Source: Rhabditophanes sp. KR3021 (Eukaryota; Nematoda; Chromadorea; Rhabditida; Alloionematidae). From it: a stretch of DNA of 64,000 nt. Shown here one piece after another: positions 1 through 11,863 of this stretch. The stretch covers positions 10,230,001-10,294,000 of the forward strand of contig CAUJLY010000006.1 in assembly GCA_963281155.1 (NCBI GenBank), given 5' to 3'. Position 1 is the stretch's first letter. Every line of letters starts with the position of its first letter. The notes beneath the pieces were generated by a model. The model did not search any database. It was not told where the DNA came from and worked only from the letters and a program-made list of their open reading frames with translations. A program made the translations under genes and the position numbers.

Positions 1-185
1 GAAATATTTATGCTTTTTTGGTCATGTTGAAAGATGCTGGAAAGTGTATTGTAGTATCTTTTGATGAGATTATGTATTAGAATATTTTTAACGATTATAA
101 AAATCTTCAAAGTCTGTAGTTGTATTGAAATATACAATGCATAAATCTCCGAAAGAAGTACATCTTATATGCAAGTGTGTAAGTA

Positions 186-770
186 TTAGTTTTGGTTCAT
201 AGCAATTACAAACCAAATCTTTTTGGCTAATATCATTCTTGTATTCCTAGATTTGTGAATTGGATGGGAATTGCAATTTAATTGTAATAGTCTCAGGCTT
301 GGTGGATAGTTGGATTCCTTACTGAGCAAGCAAGGGAGACGTAATATCTCAAGGTTTTTAAAATGCAAAAAAGAGTCTGTATTATAATTTTAAAAAGATT
401 GCTTTTTGTAATTCTGACTCGTGAAAGATTCACCATCGCCTCCAACATTTAATCCTTCCTGCAATAAGCCGAATTCCTTTAAAAATGGACATACTTTAGC
501 TATCGTTTCCAAGGAATCACTTAAATCTATACCAGTTAGAACAAACTTTGTCAAAGAAATCGGTAAAACATTAAGAATGAGTTTAACTTTTCAACTTTGA
601 TTGGTGCAAATCGAGTAGTTAACGGACTTCTTATGATAATGCACTTCAAATTGCAGCTTCAAAATATCTCCTTCTTATCTCGCAAATTATTCTTAATATC
701 CTCTCAATACTTATATGAAATCAATCTTAACGTTTGACATACAATATCCTCCAATCCGTGATTAATAGTC
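186..770 (-). pseudogene. Decayed leucine-rich-repeat (F-box/LRR-like) fragment
   Basis: Read on the minus strand, three pieces in different frames look like parts of one leucine-rich protein. The piece at about 770-660 resembles a weak F-box start (LEDIVCQTLRLIS) and is interrupted by a stop. The piece at about 590-390 contains LPISLTKFVLTGIDLSDSLE followed by TIAKVCPFLKEF, with LRR-like spacing. The piece at 368-186 contains FKNLEILRLP and SLRLLQLNCN, again LRR-like. Stops and frame changes separate them and no convincing splice sites join them, so a decayed gene is favoured over an intact multi-exon gene. It could still be the 3' part of a gene whose introns I misread. The family assignment rests on spacing of Leu residues only. 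Confidence 0.35.
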
Positions 771-922
771 TACACTTTTTTCTCGACTTCTAGTTACTTA
801 TTAAAATGTTACATTTACTGTGGATCTACAGAAACTCAAAAACAACAACACTCAAAAAACTTGTTTTATTATAAAAACTCTTAACAATAATTTTGATAAT
901 AAATAATGAATGGTTTCTCAGT

Positions 923-1957
923 TTAATAAAATCGTTTTTGTTGTCTTTGTTGATTATTTTGCCAAAAGTTGACTCCAAAAATTAAAACAGCACCAATAAA
1001 AATAATTGCAACAACACATAAGGCAATCGTTCCAATCCAACCTAGTTTGGATGGTTTTGGGTCGGTGGAGTGATCTCTTGGCACGGTTAGAATTTCGGCT
1101 CTAGGTATGATGTTGTGGGGGTCTAATTCATTTTCCTTTTCAACACGTTGGAAATCTAGTTCAAATACCTTGATCGAGATAACGTCATGTCGGTCGGAGA
1201 GATCTCCTGTGGCAGCAGAAACACCGAAATGGTATCCTGTTGGCAGGTGAACCCCTGATACGCCCATACATTTTGTCCATAGTCCTTTACCTTCGACGTC
1301 TGTGTAAATAGTTAGGGTGTCGCCGATATATCTGACTAATAAATGAGTTTCGTGGTTTGCGTTTCTGAAGAAAGCTGAGCATCCAGTATCTTCTCCTCCT
1401 AATTGGGTATGTGTTCCATCACGATCATGGTCATAATGCAAATTCCCATTGTTAACCATTGCACTAACATACGGATGCTGATGCGAGTGTTGGCCATTGT
1501 GATTGCTGTAAGTGTCTAAGAAAACAGCTAGCCCATGGAAATAATCCTTGAATCCGAAAACTTCCCCTAGCATTGGTTCTTTGACATACCAAAAAGCCAT
1601 CCCGTCCCCAAACAAAGCTCCAGTACTCCCAGTAACTTTAAAATGAATGTGTGCTTCCCAATCACGAGATTGAATTGGAGCCCTATTAAACATTCCTCCT
1701 CTCTTACTTTTTTCATCGTGTGTAAGCGAAATTTCATTATTTGAAACAATGGTGGAGCCCATAATTTCCCAATGAGGGATATCTAAGTTGTGCGTTTGAT
1801 ACGGCTTGATTAAAGAATGCTCTCTTCTGTAATATCCGCGCCATTCTTGTGAACTGCTGCCAATAATTGGATCATTCAGGTCTTCTGAAGCTGGTGGCCC
1901 ATTAGCTGACGTTAATCCAAGCAGATAAAATAACAATAGATACCCGTTCGTCTTCAT
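923..1957 (-). CDS. ile-2: VIP36/LMAN2-type L-type lectin, ER-Golgi cargo receptor
   Basis: A single uninterrupted 344-aa reading frame. Visible parts are an N-terminal signal peptide (about 1-19), a legume-type lectin domain (about 35-270) with GDGMAFWYV (117-125), FLDTYSNHNG (146-155) and GDLSDRHDVISIKVFEL (251-267), a conserved Cys pair (193 and 230), one membrane span (about 307-329) and a short cytosolic tail ending KRFY. This is the VIP36/VIPL architecture: a type I membrane lectin that binds high-mannose N-glycans in a Ca-dependent way and cycles through the early secretory pathway. The KRFY tail separates it from ERGIC-53, which ends in FF. The lectin core shows the expected Asp and Asn metal and sugar ligands. 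The start is the first Met of the signal peptide and lies 4 nt after an isolated TTTCAG acceptor, suggesting a trans-spliced mRNA. The symbol is the C. elegans VIP36 homologue name, given by family. Confidence 0.9.
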   Translation of the reverse strand: MKTNGYLLLFYLLGLTSANGPPASEDLNDPIIGSSSQEWRGYYRREHSLIKPYQTHNLDIPHWEIMGSTIVSNNEISLTHDEKSKRGGMFNRAPIQSRDWEAHIHFKVTGSTGALFGDGMAFWYVKEPMLGEVFGFKDYFHGLAVFLDTYSNHNGQHSHQHPYVSAMVNNGNLHYDHDRDGTHTQLGGEDTGCSAFFRNANHETHLLVRYIGDTLTIYTDVEGKGLWTKCMGVSGVHLPTGYHFGVSAATGDLSDRHDVISIKVFELDFQRVEKENELDPHNIIPRAEILTVPRDHSTDPKPSKLGWIGTIALCVVAIIFIGAVLIFGVNFWQNNQQRQQKRFY

Positions 1958-1961
1958 TAGT

Positions 1962-1967
1962 CTGAAA
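1962..1967 (-). promoter_or_regulatory. Probable trans-splice acceptor of the VIP36-like gene
   Basis: On the minus strand TTTCAG lies 4 nt before the start codon. There is no upstream exon in view, which is the usual picture of a spliced-leader acceptor in nematodes. This supports the chosen start. Trans-splicing itself is inferred. Confidence 0.45.
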
Positions 1968-4900
1968 ATTTGATTAATTAATATGGCAACACACGCATTT
2001 ATAATAATAAAGGAAAATGCAATAAATTAAGAGAGAATAGAATTTTGCAAAAGATAAATCAAAAACAAATACATCCTTATCTAGTGTAATGTTTTTCTTA
2101 AATAGTCACCCAGTAATATAAACTTCTACACCAAGCTTTGACTAGTAGCAACCCAATGACACGTGTAAAAATATAAAATTAATATGGAAAAGTGTTCAAC
2201 ACTTTTTATCGAACTTCCACAGGTATCACAAAATCAGACCAATATTTGAATGCAAACAATAGTTATGTCCTAACATTTGCTGAATTAATATAAAAGGTAT
2301 ATGATTAATTGATTTATTATGTTTGTTTGCGTTACATTTTGGTATTGGAAGTGTTGATTTTGTGGACTGTTACTAGACTACTACTACTATTACATATGCC
2401 AACGTGTCTTAAACTTTTGAGCCAATAAGGTTCTTTTTTCCATTGTCGTTACAGGATTAGCATGTCAAAGAGGAAAAAGAGTTAGTTAGGTTGGGGGTGA
2501 TGATGAGTTAGTTTAGCAATATGTAATGAATGAATAATAAGCTTTAATTGAGCTGTTTTCACTATAAATATCTGCCTGAGGGTGTAAAAAACAAAGTTAG
2601 AAAAGGTTTAAATAACAAATTATCCTTCGATAGATTATTTAAAAAAATAGTTGAATTACCAATATCATTAGCCGAATATTCTATTTCTTGATTAATACCA
2701 GAATACACATTTATTTATGTTAATTTTACTTGATTTTGAAACCAGCTTTAATGCTAAATAAACGAAGTACCAAGCCACTTACTATTCAACTTGATTAAAA
2801 TATAAAAATTAATTAACATTCTGATTGAAATGAAATTATGAAAAGGAAATAGAAATTTTCCTAATTTGCATACCGATCAAATACATTTTTATTATCATTC
2901 CGATCAAATACACGTCCCTTCTCTTTACATGATATCCTTTTTTAACTGAAAAAAGGTTTATTTATGTGATCACTAACAGTAAATATTAACACATATAAGT
3001 TGAGACAAACTTGATATTCATGAAATTAAAACATATTGCATAAAAAAATGAAAGTCATGACTTATTTGATAATCCCAAGTGTTGTGATGTCATCATATCA
3101 TTGAGTATATTTTGCATTTCAGTAAAAATTCGCATATTAAACAAGTTTACCAAAAAGAATCCAAATTGGTAAAAACAGCCAGCATTATTGTTTTATAAAT
3201 TAATATTATACAACTAAATTTTAGTAATAAACAAAGGATAAATCAAAAAATACCATTTACAATGGACGATTCGAAATATAGATATATTTTAAATAGATTC
3301 TTGCAATATTGATAAAACAATGGACAATTTAAGCCTAAACTAAATATTTTTATAATATGTGAATAAAGTAAATATTGGGAAAGAATATTTCTTTGAACGT
3401 GTTTACTAATTTTTTTGCTACCAAACCTGCACAAATTTTCATTGTTATAAAAAGTGATGACAAAAGTGTTATAGACTTTTTTAATTGGCAAATCTTTAAA
3501 GTCACAGAATGTTTATTTTTGTGTGGTCTTATTATTTGTTCAAATAATAACTTACAATGACTAATAATAAATGGGATTACTTAAAAACATATTAGGCAGA
3601 TTCGTTCGGATTTAGAATATTGAGTCATTCTTTTATTTTGCGCTGATAATCCATTTTGTAGTATTAAGTTTGAACCATTTGTAAAGTTGAAGGATCAAAC
3701 ATTATTTCGATTCAATTAAATTACTTTCATTCAATTTCATCAAGGTAATATATTTCATTATGCAAATATAGTATTTCAATCAAAACCAGATAACAAACTA
3801 AAGTTGGTATTGTTATTCAAAAAATCATTTAATTAAGCAAACAAAATATATTCGGATAAAAGACAAAGGTGACCTAGGGACAATATATTATTTTGAACTT
3901 AAAACACAAACAAAAACCCAAATTTCTATTAAAAGCTATTTAAATTTCGAACCTATACACTCTTTCTCAAAGTAGTTTATTTCATAATTTTGAAAGAATG
4001 TCTTTTAATTCAAAATAATATCATTTACATTCAAAATTTGATCTTACACCAAATATTATCTATGCAATTTTCAAATGAGTTTAAAATGATCTTTCTAAAA
4101 GTTAATTTTCTTTTTTGCTTTTGTTTGCGTAAGCATTGTCTTATTTAAAGTCACATATATTTTGTATAATACTTAAGGTTAAGTAAGTTTTTTGTTTTTT
4201 ATATTTATGTATATGTTACATCTAGTTAAAAGAGGATTGAAAATGTACTCAAAGCCGGTTTGAAGACAACCATTTGCACTATGAATATGTGACTAACTCA
4301 TTAAACCATTATCAATTTTTTCCTCCACAACTATAGATAGACACTCGGCATTGGACCATTAATCTTAAGAAGCTATTTTTATCTAAATAAATCATAAGTA
4401 CATTTAAATTAAACAAACAAAAAATAAAGGTAACTAAAGAAATGACAAAACATCTGTTTCAAAGAACTGCAAGTATTGTTTATTTAATCAAACCTTTTGA
4501 CAATTAATTAAAAGATGATATGGTAAAAAATGTCTAATTTACCCACATCACAATTCAGACAAATTCAATTAGACTGAACATGTTGCGTGACAAACGTTTG
4601 ACAGGAGTCAAAATGTTGGTAAGGCTCTTAAGTTTAGAATTGAAAAATATTTCTTGTTCAAAATATACCTACAATTTGAAGAGGAGGTAAAACAAAATTA
4701 TTATTATTAAGTTTCCCGCAAAAATGATGATCTTCTTGTGGTTCTTTTGTCTTGGTTTTTGATGCTGAACATTAGGTAAACAATTGACAAGGTATAGTAT
4801 TCTTGAAATGATAAAGTATTCTTCTGAACGATGATTCGAACATTTAATGACCACCAACATCAGTCTAACTCATATTAATGAGGGTGGAGCAATATCCACA

Positions 4901-5580
4901 ACAAAACAAAGTGTTAAGGTCTCATTTTTGTGAAGACAACCAAAAAGAAGAAAGCGAGGTAGACTTTTTGTGGGTTTGGACATAGACAAGGACCTCTTTT
5001 TTACGAAGATTTATAGCCTTAGTGAGAAAATAAAAAAGTCAGGTATTGAATAATCTCATTCAGGGCCACGCATATAAAAAATGATAGTTGTCAATGATTG
5101 ACCAAGCTCGAGGGATAAAACTTTATCAGATTAAACCTCTCGATTAGCTACTCCTTAGGCCTGTCGAAGATTTCAGAAAGTAGTATAAGTGTAGGGAGAA
5201 ACTTTATTGTCCTATTATTTTTTACAAATGTGTGACCTTAAGGTAAACTACTACTGAAAAAGTTATAAACAATCACTAATTCTAAAGAAGTTATAACTAC
5301 ATTCAAAATATTTTTATTATTATCTTTATACCATGTATTTTTGGATATACAATCATATGTAATAGTCAGTTCATTTGATCCAGTCTTATTATTATTATCT
5401 TGACTCCTTATTTACACTCTTTGTCCATATATTGTCCAGAGTCGGGAGCAAAAAGATTGTTGTCAAATATTTAGCGTACATACGATTGTTTGCGATAATC
5501 TCAAATTAAACAAATATGTTTAACTTTACAATATTTATATAAAAGTCATAGTCCTTTATTTTGACCATTATTTTAATTAT
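1968..5580. other. Intergenic region, no gene recognised
   Basis: A very AT-rich gap of about 3.6 kb between the divergently transcribed VIP36-like gene and the astacin gene. Open frames here are short, overlap on both strands and lack splice-site context or recognisable protein. It should contain both promoters, but no element can be named. Confidence 0.5.
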
Positions 5581-5585
5581 TTTAG
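5581..5585 (+). promoter_or_regulatory. Probable trans-splice acceptor of the astacin gene
   Basis: A T-rich tract ending TTTAG stops 2 nt before the start codon at 5588. No upstream exon is needed, because the signal peptide begins right at this ATG. A spliced-leader acceptor is therefore likely (inference). Confidence 0.45.
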
Positions 5586-5587
5586 AT

Positions 5588-7267
5588 ATGAAGTTGGTTG
5601 CGGTGTTATCTGCTTTGTTAATTGCAACATCATTTGTTGGAGCTGCTTCAAAAAGTACATTCCAAGAAGCTGTAGAACAAGTATTAAATGACGAGGAACT
5701 TGTTAGTTTGAGTTTATTTATCTTTTTATTAATTAAATTATAGTACTTTGACAAGAATATTCCTGAATATGACACTGTCTTGACGCCGATGGACTTTATG
5801 AATGGTGCACAATTAGATGCCGAGCTGGCGTTAGATGAAAGGGAATGGGACAGTGATGCTTTGTATAATAAGGACAAATTTGAAGGAGATATCGTGAATG
5901 TCAACAGCTCAACCATTGATGCTTTTGTGAATGGAGGTGTTGATCCAAAGGCTGAAGGAGTTCAAAGAAATGCGATTAAAAATAAACTTCAAATGTGGCC
6001 ACAAGGAAGGATTCCTTATGTTTTGAGTAGCCAATATAGTAGCCATAGCAGAAGCATTATTGCTAACTCGATGGAGGAGTACAACAAACACACATGTATC
6101 AGATGGGTTCCTAAGGAAAACTCAGACACCGATTATGTTTATATCATGCCTGATCGTGGTTGTTATTCGATGGTGGGACGTACTGGTTCCAGACAAGTCT
6201 TGTCACTTGGAAGTGGATGTATTCAGAAAGGAATTATTATTCATGAAATGATGCACGCTGTTGGTTTCTTCCATGAACAATCTCGCACAGACAGAGATGA
6301 CCATATCACAATTTACTGGAATAATATCATGAATGGCATGGCAAATCAATTTGAAAAGTACGGCCAAGGAGTTATTACTGCCTTGGGAACGGAGTACGAT
6401 TATGGTAGTATCATGCATTACGGTGAAACTGCTTTCTCCAAAAATGGTCAACCTACCATGATTCCAAAGAAGAAGGGATCCCAAATCGGACAAAGAAATG
6501 GCTTTAGTAAAGTTGATATTTTCAAGATTACTACTTTGTATGGATGCAGTGGGGCTAAACCATTGCCTCAAGTTTCGACCCAACAACCACCAACTCAACC
6601 TACAACAACTTCACCACCTGTAACTCCTTCTACATCAACTGCAGCACCAGGACCAGAAACCTGCAAAAATACTCGGCCAGATTGTCCAATTTTGGCTCAA
6701 CAAGGATGGTGCCATATCAACGCTCCTTGGATGAAAGAACATTGCCCAGAGTCGTGTGGCTTCTGTGGAACAATTACAACGAAGCCTGAGTCTGAGTGCG
6801 AAGATTTACGCGTAGATTGTGCCCAACTCGTGACTGCTCGTTATTGCCTAACTTCCGAAAATTTCATGAGAAAATATTGCTCAAAATCGTGTGGTTTCTG
6901 CACTCCAAAGAATGGCGGAGGTGTCATTAGCACAGAAACTCCCATTACAGGCAACTCTATTACTCAAACCAAACCAGCTCCCATTTATGTCACAACCACA
7001 ACATATAAACCAGAAACATATCCAACCATGCCAACCCACCACACCTATCCAACTATGCCACCTAGAACAACTTATCCAACTATGCCACCCAGAACAACTT
7101 CCACAACAACCACTACCACCACAACTACTACCCGAAGACCTCCAGTCCCAGAAGTCTGTGTAGACAGAAAACATTTCTGTGGTCAATGGAGATCATCTGG
7201 CTTCTGTGAAGGAATTTTCTTAAGCTACATGCGTAAGAATTGTCCCAAATCATGTGGATACTGTTAA
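5588..7267 (+). CDS. Astacin-family zinc metalloprotease with three ShKT domains
   Basis: Two exons (5588-5701 and 5744-7267) joined by a 42-nt GT-AG intron give a 545-aa secreted protease. A signal peptide covers about residues 1-20. The prodomain carries FEGD (84-87), the aspartate-switch motif that keeps astacins latent. The catalytic domain has the zinc signature HEMMHAVGFFHE (205-216) with all three His and the Glu, and the Met-turn SIMHY (260-264). It is followed by three six-Cys ShKT modules (about 345-379, 390-424 and 510-545), separated by Thr/Pro linkers that include a TYPTMPPRT repeat and a Thr run. This is the layout of C. elegans NAS proteins with terminal ShKT domains, which act outside cells in cuticle, gut or digestion roles. 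All catalytic residues are present, so it should be active once processed. The exact nas orthologue is not assignable by eye. Confidence 0.93.
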
Positions 7268-8386
7268 CTAACTTATAATTAATTTATTAATTTATTGCCA
7301 TCAAAGTATGGCTTTCATCAACACTTACCGCAACATTCAACCACCTACATATTTATTTGCTTTTCAAACTTAATTTGAACTTTGATTTGCTGAATCAAAT
7401 CTTACACAAAAACACATTTAAATCTACATATATGTATGTATGCATTATACGATTAGCATAATACACAACCAACATCCGTAAATGTACGTATTTACCCATA
7501 CTGAAACAAATTCAAAAGCGTTTCTTCATTGATATTTTATTAAAAATTCTACCTGGCAAAATATGATGGCAACTGTTGGTCGTTTTTTTGTCCAGAATTG
7601 GTGCTAATAATATATTGTCTTTTTATCAAAATTATCTTGACTTCAAAAGGTTTTTGAACAAAAGAATAAAAATAATTATCGGTGAATATTTACGTTTAAA
7701 TAAATTTATAATAATTGAATATTGTGTATGTCTTCATTTTAACAATCAAACTAAAAAGTAGCGAGGAAGTTTTTAGTAGGTGAAGTACGTGCAATATATA
7801 ATCACATACTTATATATTCATCAAATTGTAAAACTTTTATCATACATCATTTGGTTGAATAGATCTTCAATTAAAACATTAACCTTAAAATATTGTTACC
7901 TCATATGTGTGTATGCACAATGCATTTGTTAACAAAAAATATAAAAAGGAAGTTACCGATTTGGTGGTGTTTCACAATTAAACATTCCATATTTTTTGGT
8001 ATTTTCAAAAAGTGATGGGCTTAAAATAAACTATTTTTAAATATATATTTATTTGCATAGCTTCAAATTCTTTTCATAAAAAATTCTAGTTTATTTTTTT
8101 GATTAAATGGAGATTATCACATTTAATTGGTTTCTAAGCTGGGAGAGCTTGATAATGATCCCAAAATGAAGAAACCTTAATTTGTAAAAAAATATTCATT
8201 TCAATTTGTTTGATAATAATAGTAGGCTTTATCTTTTTAAGTTATTATACCACACCCTATTTAAACTAGAATCAAGGAGACTCTTTTATGTATAGACGGA
8301 TTAAAACCTTTTATCGTTGATCATTTAACTTTTGTCTGTCTTCAAATTTTTACCTTTTTCATATTATTTTGTAGAAGAAGTGAGAT
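7268..8386. other. Intergenic region, no gene recognised
   Basis: About 1.1 kb of AT-rich sequence between the astacin gene and the next small gene on the same strand. It should hold the 3' UTR of the former and the promoter of the latter. The distance argues against an operon. No other feature is supported. Confidence 0.5.
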
Positions 8387-8777
8387 ATGCGGTATTTCAT
8401 TATTATTCTTATTTTGATACCTATTTTGGTCGATGGACTAGTTTTGTACAGAAGAGTCCCCAAGCCAAAGTTGGTTTGTCATGAAGAATATGAGAATGGT
8501 AGTAACTCAACTGGAAACATGTCTCATGATGAGAATGATGATGTCGAATCGGGTACGCTTGTTGAGCATGTCAGATCTAAACGAAAAAGTGTTATCCAAG
8601 AGCCTTCAATTTGGTTGAATGTATGTTTTGATGTCATTTCCAAATTTTGATTTATTTCAGGGTTCGGATAAGAGTATAAAAGATGACTTTTCAATTGTCA
8701 GCGCATCATTATCCTCATCTGAAAAAAATGAACTTAAGCAGAAAATAATAAATATGTGCAAATCGCTTGGCCTTTAA
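8387..8777 (+). CDS. Small unrecognised secreted protein
   Basis: Two exons (8387-8620 and 8661-8777) joined in phase 0 across a 40-nt intron (GTATGT...TTTCAG) give a 116-aa protein. It starts with a clear signal peptide (MRYFIIILILIPILVDG, residues 1-17). An Asn/Ser/Asp/Glu-rich middle carries N-glycosylation sites (NGS, NST, NMS), then a basic RSKRKS stretch (about 64-69) that could be a proprotein convertase site, and a polar C-terminal part (about 79-116). Only two Cys are present, one in each half (31 and 111). An acceptor-like TTTTGTAG lies 14 nt before the ATG, and an AATAAA signal lies 12 nt after the stop codon. Splice sites, signal peptide and polyA signal together support a real gene. 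I do not recognise the family; a peptide-hormone-like or other secreted precursor is possible but unproven. Confidence 0.65.
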
Positions 8778-8788
8778 TCACAATTCTT

Positions 8789-8794
8789 AATAAA
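8789..8794 (+). terminator. Polyadenylation signal AATAAA
   Basis: An AATAAA hexamer 12 nt downstream of the stop codon of the small secreted gene, in the expected place for 3'-end formation. Confidence 0.5.
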
Positions 8795-11584
8795 TCTTTT
8801 CAAACTAAATTTATTTAGACCACACATTTCAATTATCAACCTGCAATATGATATAAGGAGTGATATCATTTACATAACACTATTGTCTTCTACGAATCAA
8901 GGTCTTTTTATAATATTTTGGCATTCAGTTTGATCTAATTGATATTTCAGAATCTTCTGTTCCAATCTCACTTTTTAGGATAAATAAATGTTTGCATAAA
9001 CTTACCATAAATTCATTTTTTGTTAATAAAGCTTATTGTGGGCTTGGTAAAGAGTAATGGTAATCCTACGCAAAGGTACGTATCATATTATATCATATTC
9101 AATACTTATTATTTGGTCAAAGATATAAAATAACCAAATGATCAGTTATACAATTTATCCTGTTTAAAAAGATGTGTTTTCATGGAAATTTGATGTACTA
9201 AGAACCGCTGGGGATATACATATCAACATAACATAATTTAAATATTTAAATTTAGACTCAACTAAAAGTTTAAATAATTTTGTACATTTAAATTCTTTGT
9301 CACATTAAAGTTAATATAACGAAAATAAACACATTATTCCGCCAAAGTGACAACTAACTAATAAACATAAAGTTGAGATAATTTGGGCAAATACTATGTG
9401 GGGTTTATATTCTCATAGGAATTTTCATAAAAAAATCTTTATATTTTGTAGATTATTTTGGTCCTCATCATTTTGTGGTTTTAACATACATACTTTGGCT
9501 GTGGGAGATTATGTTTAAGTTTAAAAGTTTTATATTGTTCTTTTACTCTTGATGCATCATAATATTTACTCATCAGTTCAGAGATAAAGCTATTAATGCA
9601 AATATAAATAACTAAACTTTGTTTTATTAAATATTAATGTAGCATTGATATCTTTGTTTATTAAAACATATGTATACTCTTGGAAAGTTTAGATTATTAT
9701 CATGCTTACAGTAATTTTTTATATATTTGCTTTTTTGTTGAACTTCGTTACATTCCCCCAAAATGGTATTGGTGCGGATAACAATTTTACGGTTTAATAT
9801 TTGATACGCCATTCTTGACATAATTTTATTTTATTATTGCTTAAAATTACTTCACATACCTATGCAAAAATAACCATAAGATAGACGGAAAATGACTCTG
9901 CCTTTTGGAGGAGTTGTTTTGAAGGAAGGGAGGTATGCATGACATAATTATGAACATATATAGCATATATCAAAGCATGTAATTTGATCTGGGCACGTCA
10001 TCAGGAAGTTAATATGACGTGATAATGGGTAAATTTAAATTTACAAAGATTTAATATTAGTTGTTATTATTTATTCTGCAAACTTCGAACAATAAATATA
10101 AACATAAGTCAAATTATTCTAATAGTTTTGCCTGTTTTTGATATTTGTCGTCTCTTTTTATTCCTTCTATCAAAAATAAATGGAATTTTAACATATTCCA
10201 ATATTATGTCTTTAAATGATTTTAGATGCTAGTATCTTTAATAAAATTTAAAAACTTTACTTCCTTAATTAAGAGAAGCTTCATTTGCATTAAAGACAAA
10301 ACATATTGCCCTTTGTCTGTTACTACTTATCCGTGACTTTAATAAATTATTATCATTCAAGCATCCCCAAATTTATATTGGTCCGAATTATTTAGTTTTA
10401 GGCCTAATGAATCCTTAATATACACTACTACACTTTTCAAACACAAATTATTTTTTTAAATTTTAGCCATAATATCCTTGTTAAACAAGTCTTGTGGCGG
10501 CCACACTAAATTAAGGTTTGAATGATGCAATCATTTAAATATAAAAAATTATATAAATTAAGAAAACTGTGGGAATGCTCGTATGGCTTTAATCATACTT
10601 TTCCTATTTACAACAATACATCATCTTTGACATAATTCACTGTGGGATGAATCAACACTTATTAGCTATAATTTAGAAAACCAAATTTTGATTTTTTATA
10701 AACAATGCCTACTTGTTTATGTATCCGTAAATAGTTTGATTTTTGAACGTTTATAACCATCTTACAAACCAAAACAATATGCATTTATTTTTAAGTTCCA
10801 TCAAAATGCACTTAAACAGTAACAAGAAAAATGTGTGACGTTCAAAACACTGATAAAAATGTCATACAAATTTGTATTAAATAGGGCTTAAGAAGTAAGT
10901 ATACGTAGTGTAATATAATCATATCCACCCTCTAAATTATGTACACCTAAAAAGCCGAACCATTGAAGGCCTTATGACCTAAAAATGATAGATATATGCC
11001 ATTGCTTTGTTGTGTTATTGTTAAGTAATATCTTGAAAGCACCCAAGCTAAATCACGTACAAATTTATGCAACCGTATAATGGTGAAATACCCTTTTAAA
11101 TCGCTGAAAGGCTTAAGGATTGGAGGCTAAGAAATAATTTGTTTATTTATATGTTTCATTGTAGGTATTTGAATACCAGCTATTAATATTCAATAGGAAA
11201 ACATCTTTTTAGAAATGTTTATGACTAATTGAAGTACCTCCATTAATTGCTTGCTATTTAATTATTTTCAGAACAATTGTTTTTGACGTTTTAAAAGTCA
11301 TTAAAGTTGTCATTGATAAGTTTATTTGTTATATGATAAAATTAGTTAACCGTACATAGACATCCTTTTGCCTATATATTCTCCAAATATTTTCTTTATT
11401 TTTATGCCACTTGGTTAATCGAGAAAGGGGGAAGAAGTTAAACTTTATTCAATATCCTTATAATTTAAATGCTTAATTTATTGTCGTTTTTTGGCTAATT
11501 TTAGTGAATCTCATTTTATTAATTTATATATAAAAATAAAAGACACTCTTCCTTTTCAAACTTTTATTTCATCTTTTCAAGCAT
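8795..11584. other. Intergenic region, no gene recognised
   Basis: About 2.8 kb of AT-rich sequence. Open frames are short and composed mainly of Ile, Lys, Asn and Phe codons, as expected from base composition alone. No splice-paired exons, RNA gene or repeat was recognised. Confidence 0.5.
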
Positions 11585-11863
11585 ATGGTAATGAATTGGT
11601 TGGTGATTAATTTAAATCTTACCACTTTTTTGTCCCTATCCTTATATCTATTTTATTTATCAAATAGAAAGCACCATGTAATATTTATATATTTTTGCTT
11701 GGAGAATGATAAGTTGATAATTCTGTCCAAAAAAACAGCTTTCCTGGCAAGGAATGTTTGTCATCTGAGGATCGAGAACAGAAGCTCTAAAAGCTGTGTT
11801 AAGTATCCCGGATACTATTGGTATCACACAATATGTCGTCGTATTAAAACATTGAAACGTTAA
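11585..11863 (+). CDS. Possible small secreted/peptide-precursor ORF
   Basis: An open frame of 92 codons with an N-terminal hydrophobic stretch (about 3-26) that could be a signal peptide, and a basic, Cys-containing C-terminal part. The latter holds SKSC, then KYPGYYWYHTICRR, then IKTLKR before the stop, with further basic pairs upstream (KK). A Cys pair 12 residues apart flanked by basic residues is the sort of pattern seen in cyclic neuropeptide precursors. The C-terminal third is less AT-rich than its surroundings. Against it: there is no homologue I can name, the middle is low-complexity Ile/Phe, and no obvious acceptor precedes the ATG. A 36-nt in-frame intron (GTAATA...GATAAG, 11678-11713) would remove the hydrophobic middle but is unusually short. 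Confidence 0.25.
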   Translation: MVMNWLVINLNLTTFLSLSLYLFYLSNRKHHVIFIYFCLENDKLIILSKKTAFLARNVCHLRIENRSSKSCVKYPGYYWYHTICRRIKTLKR

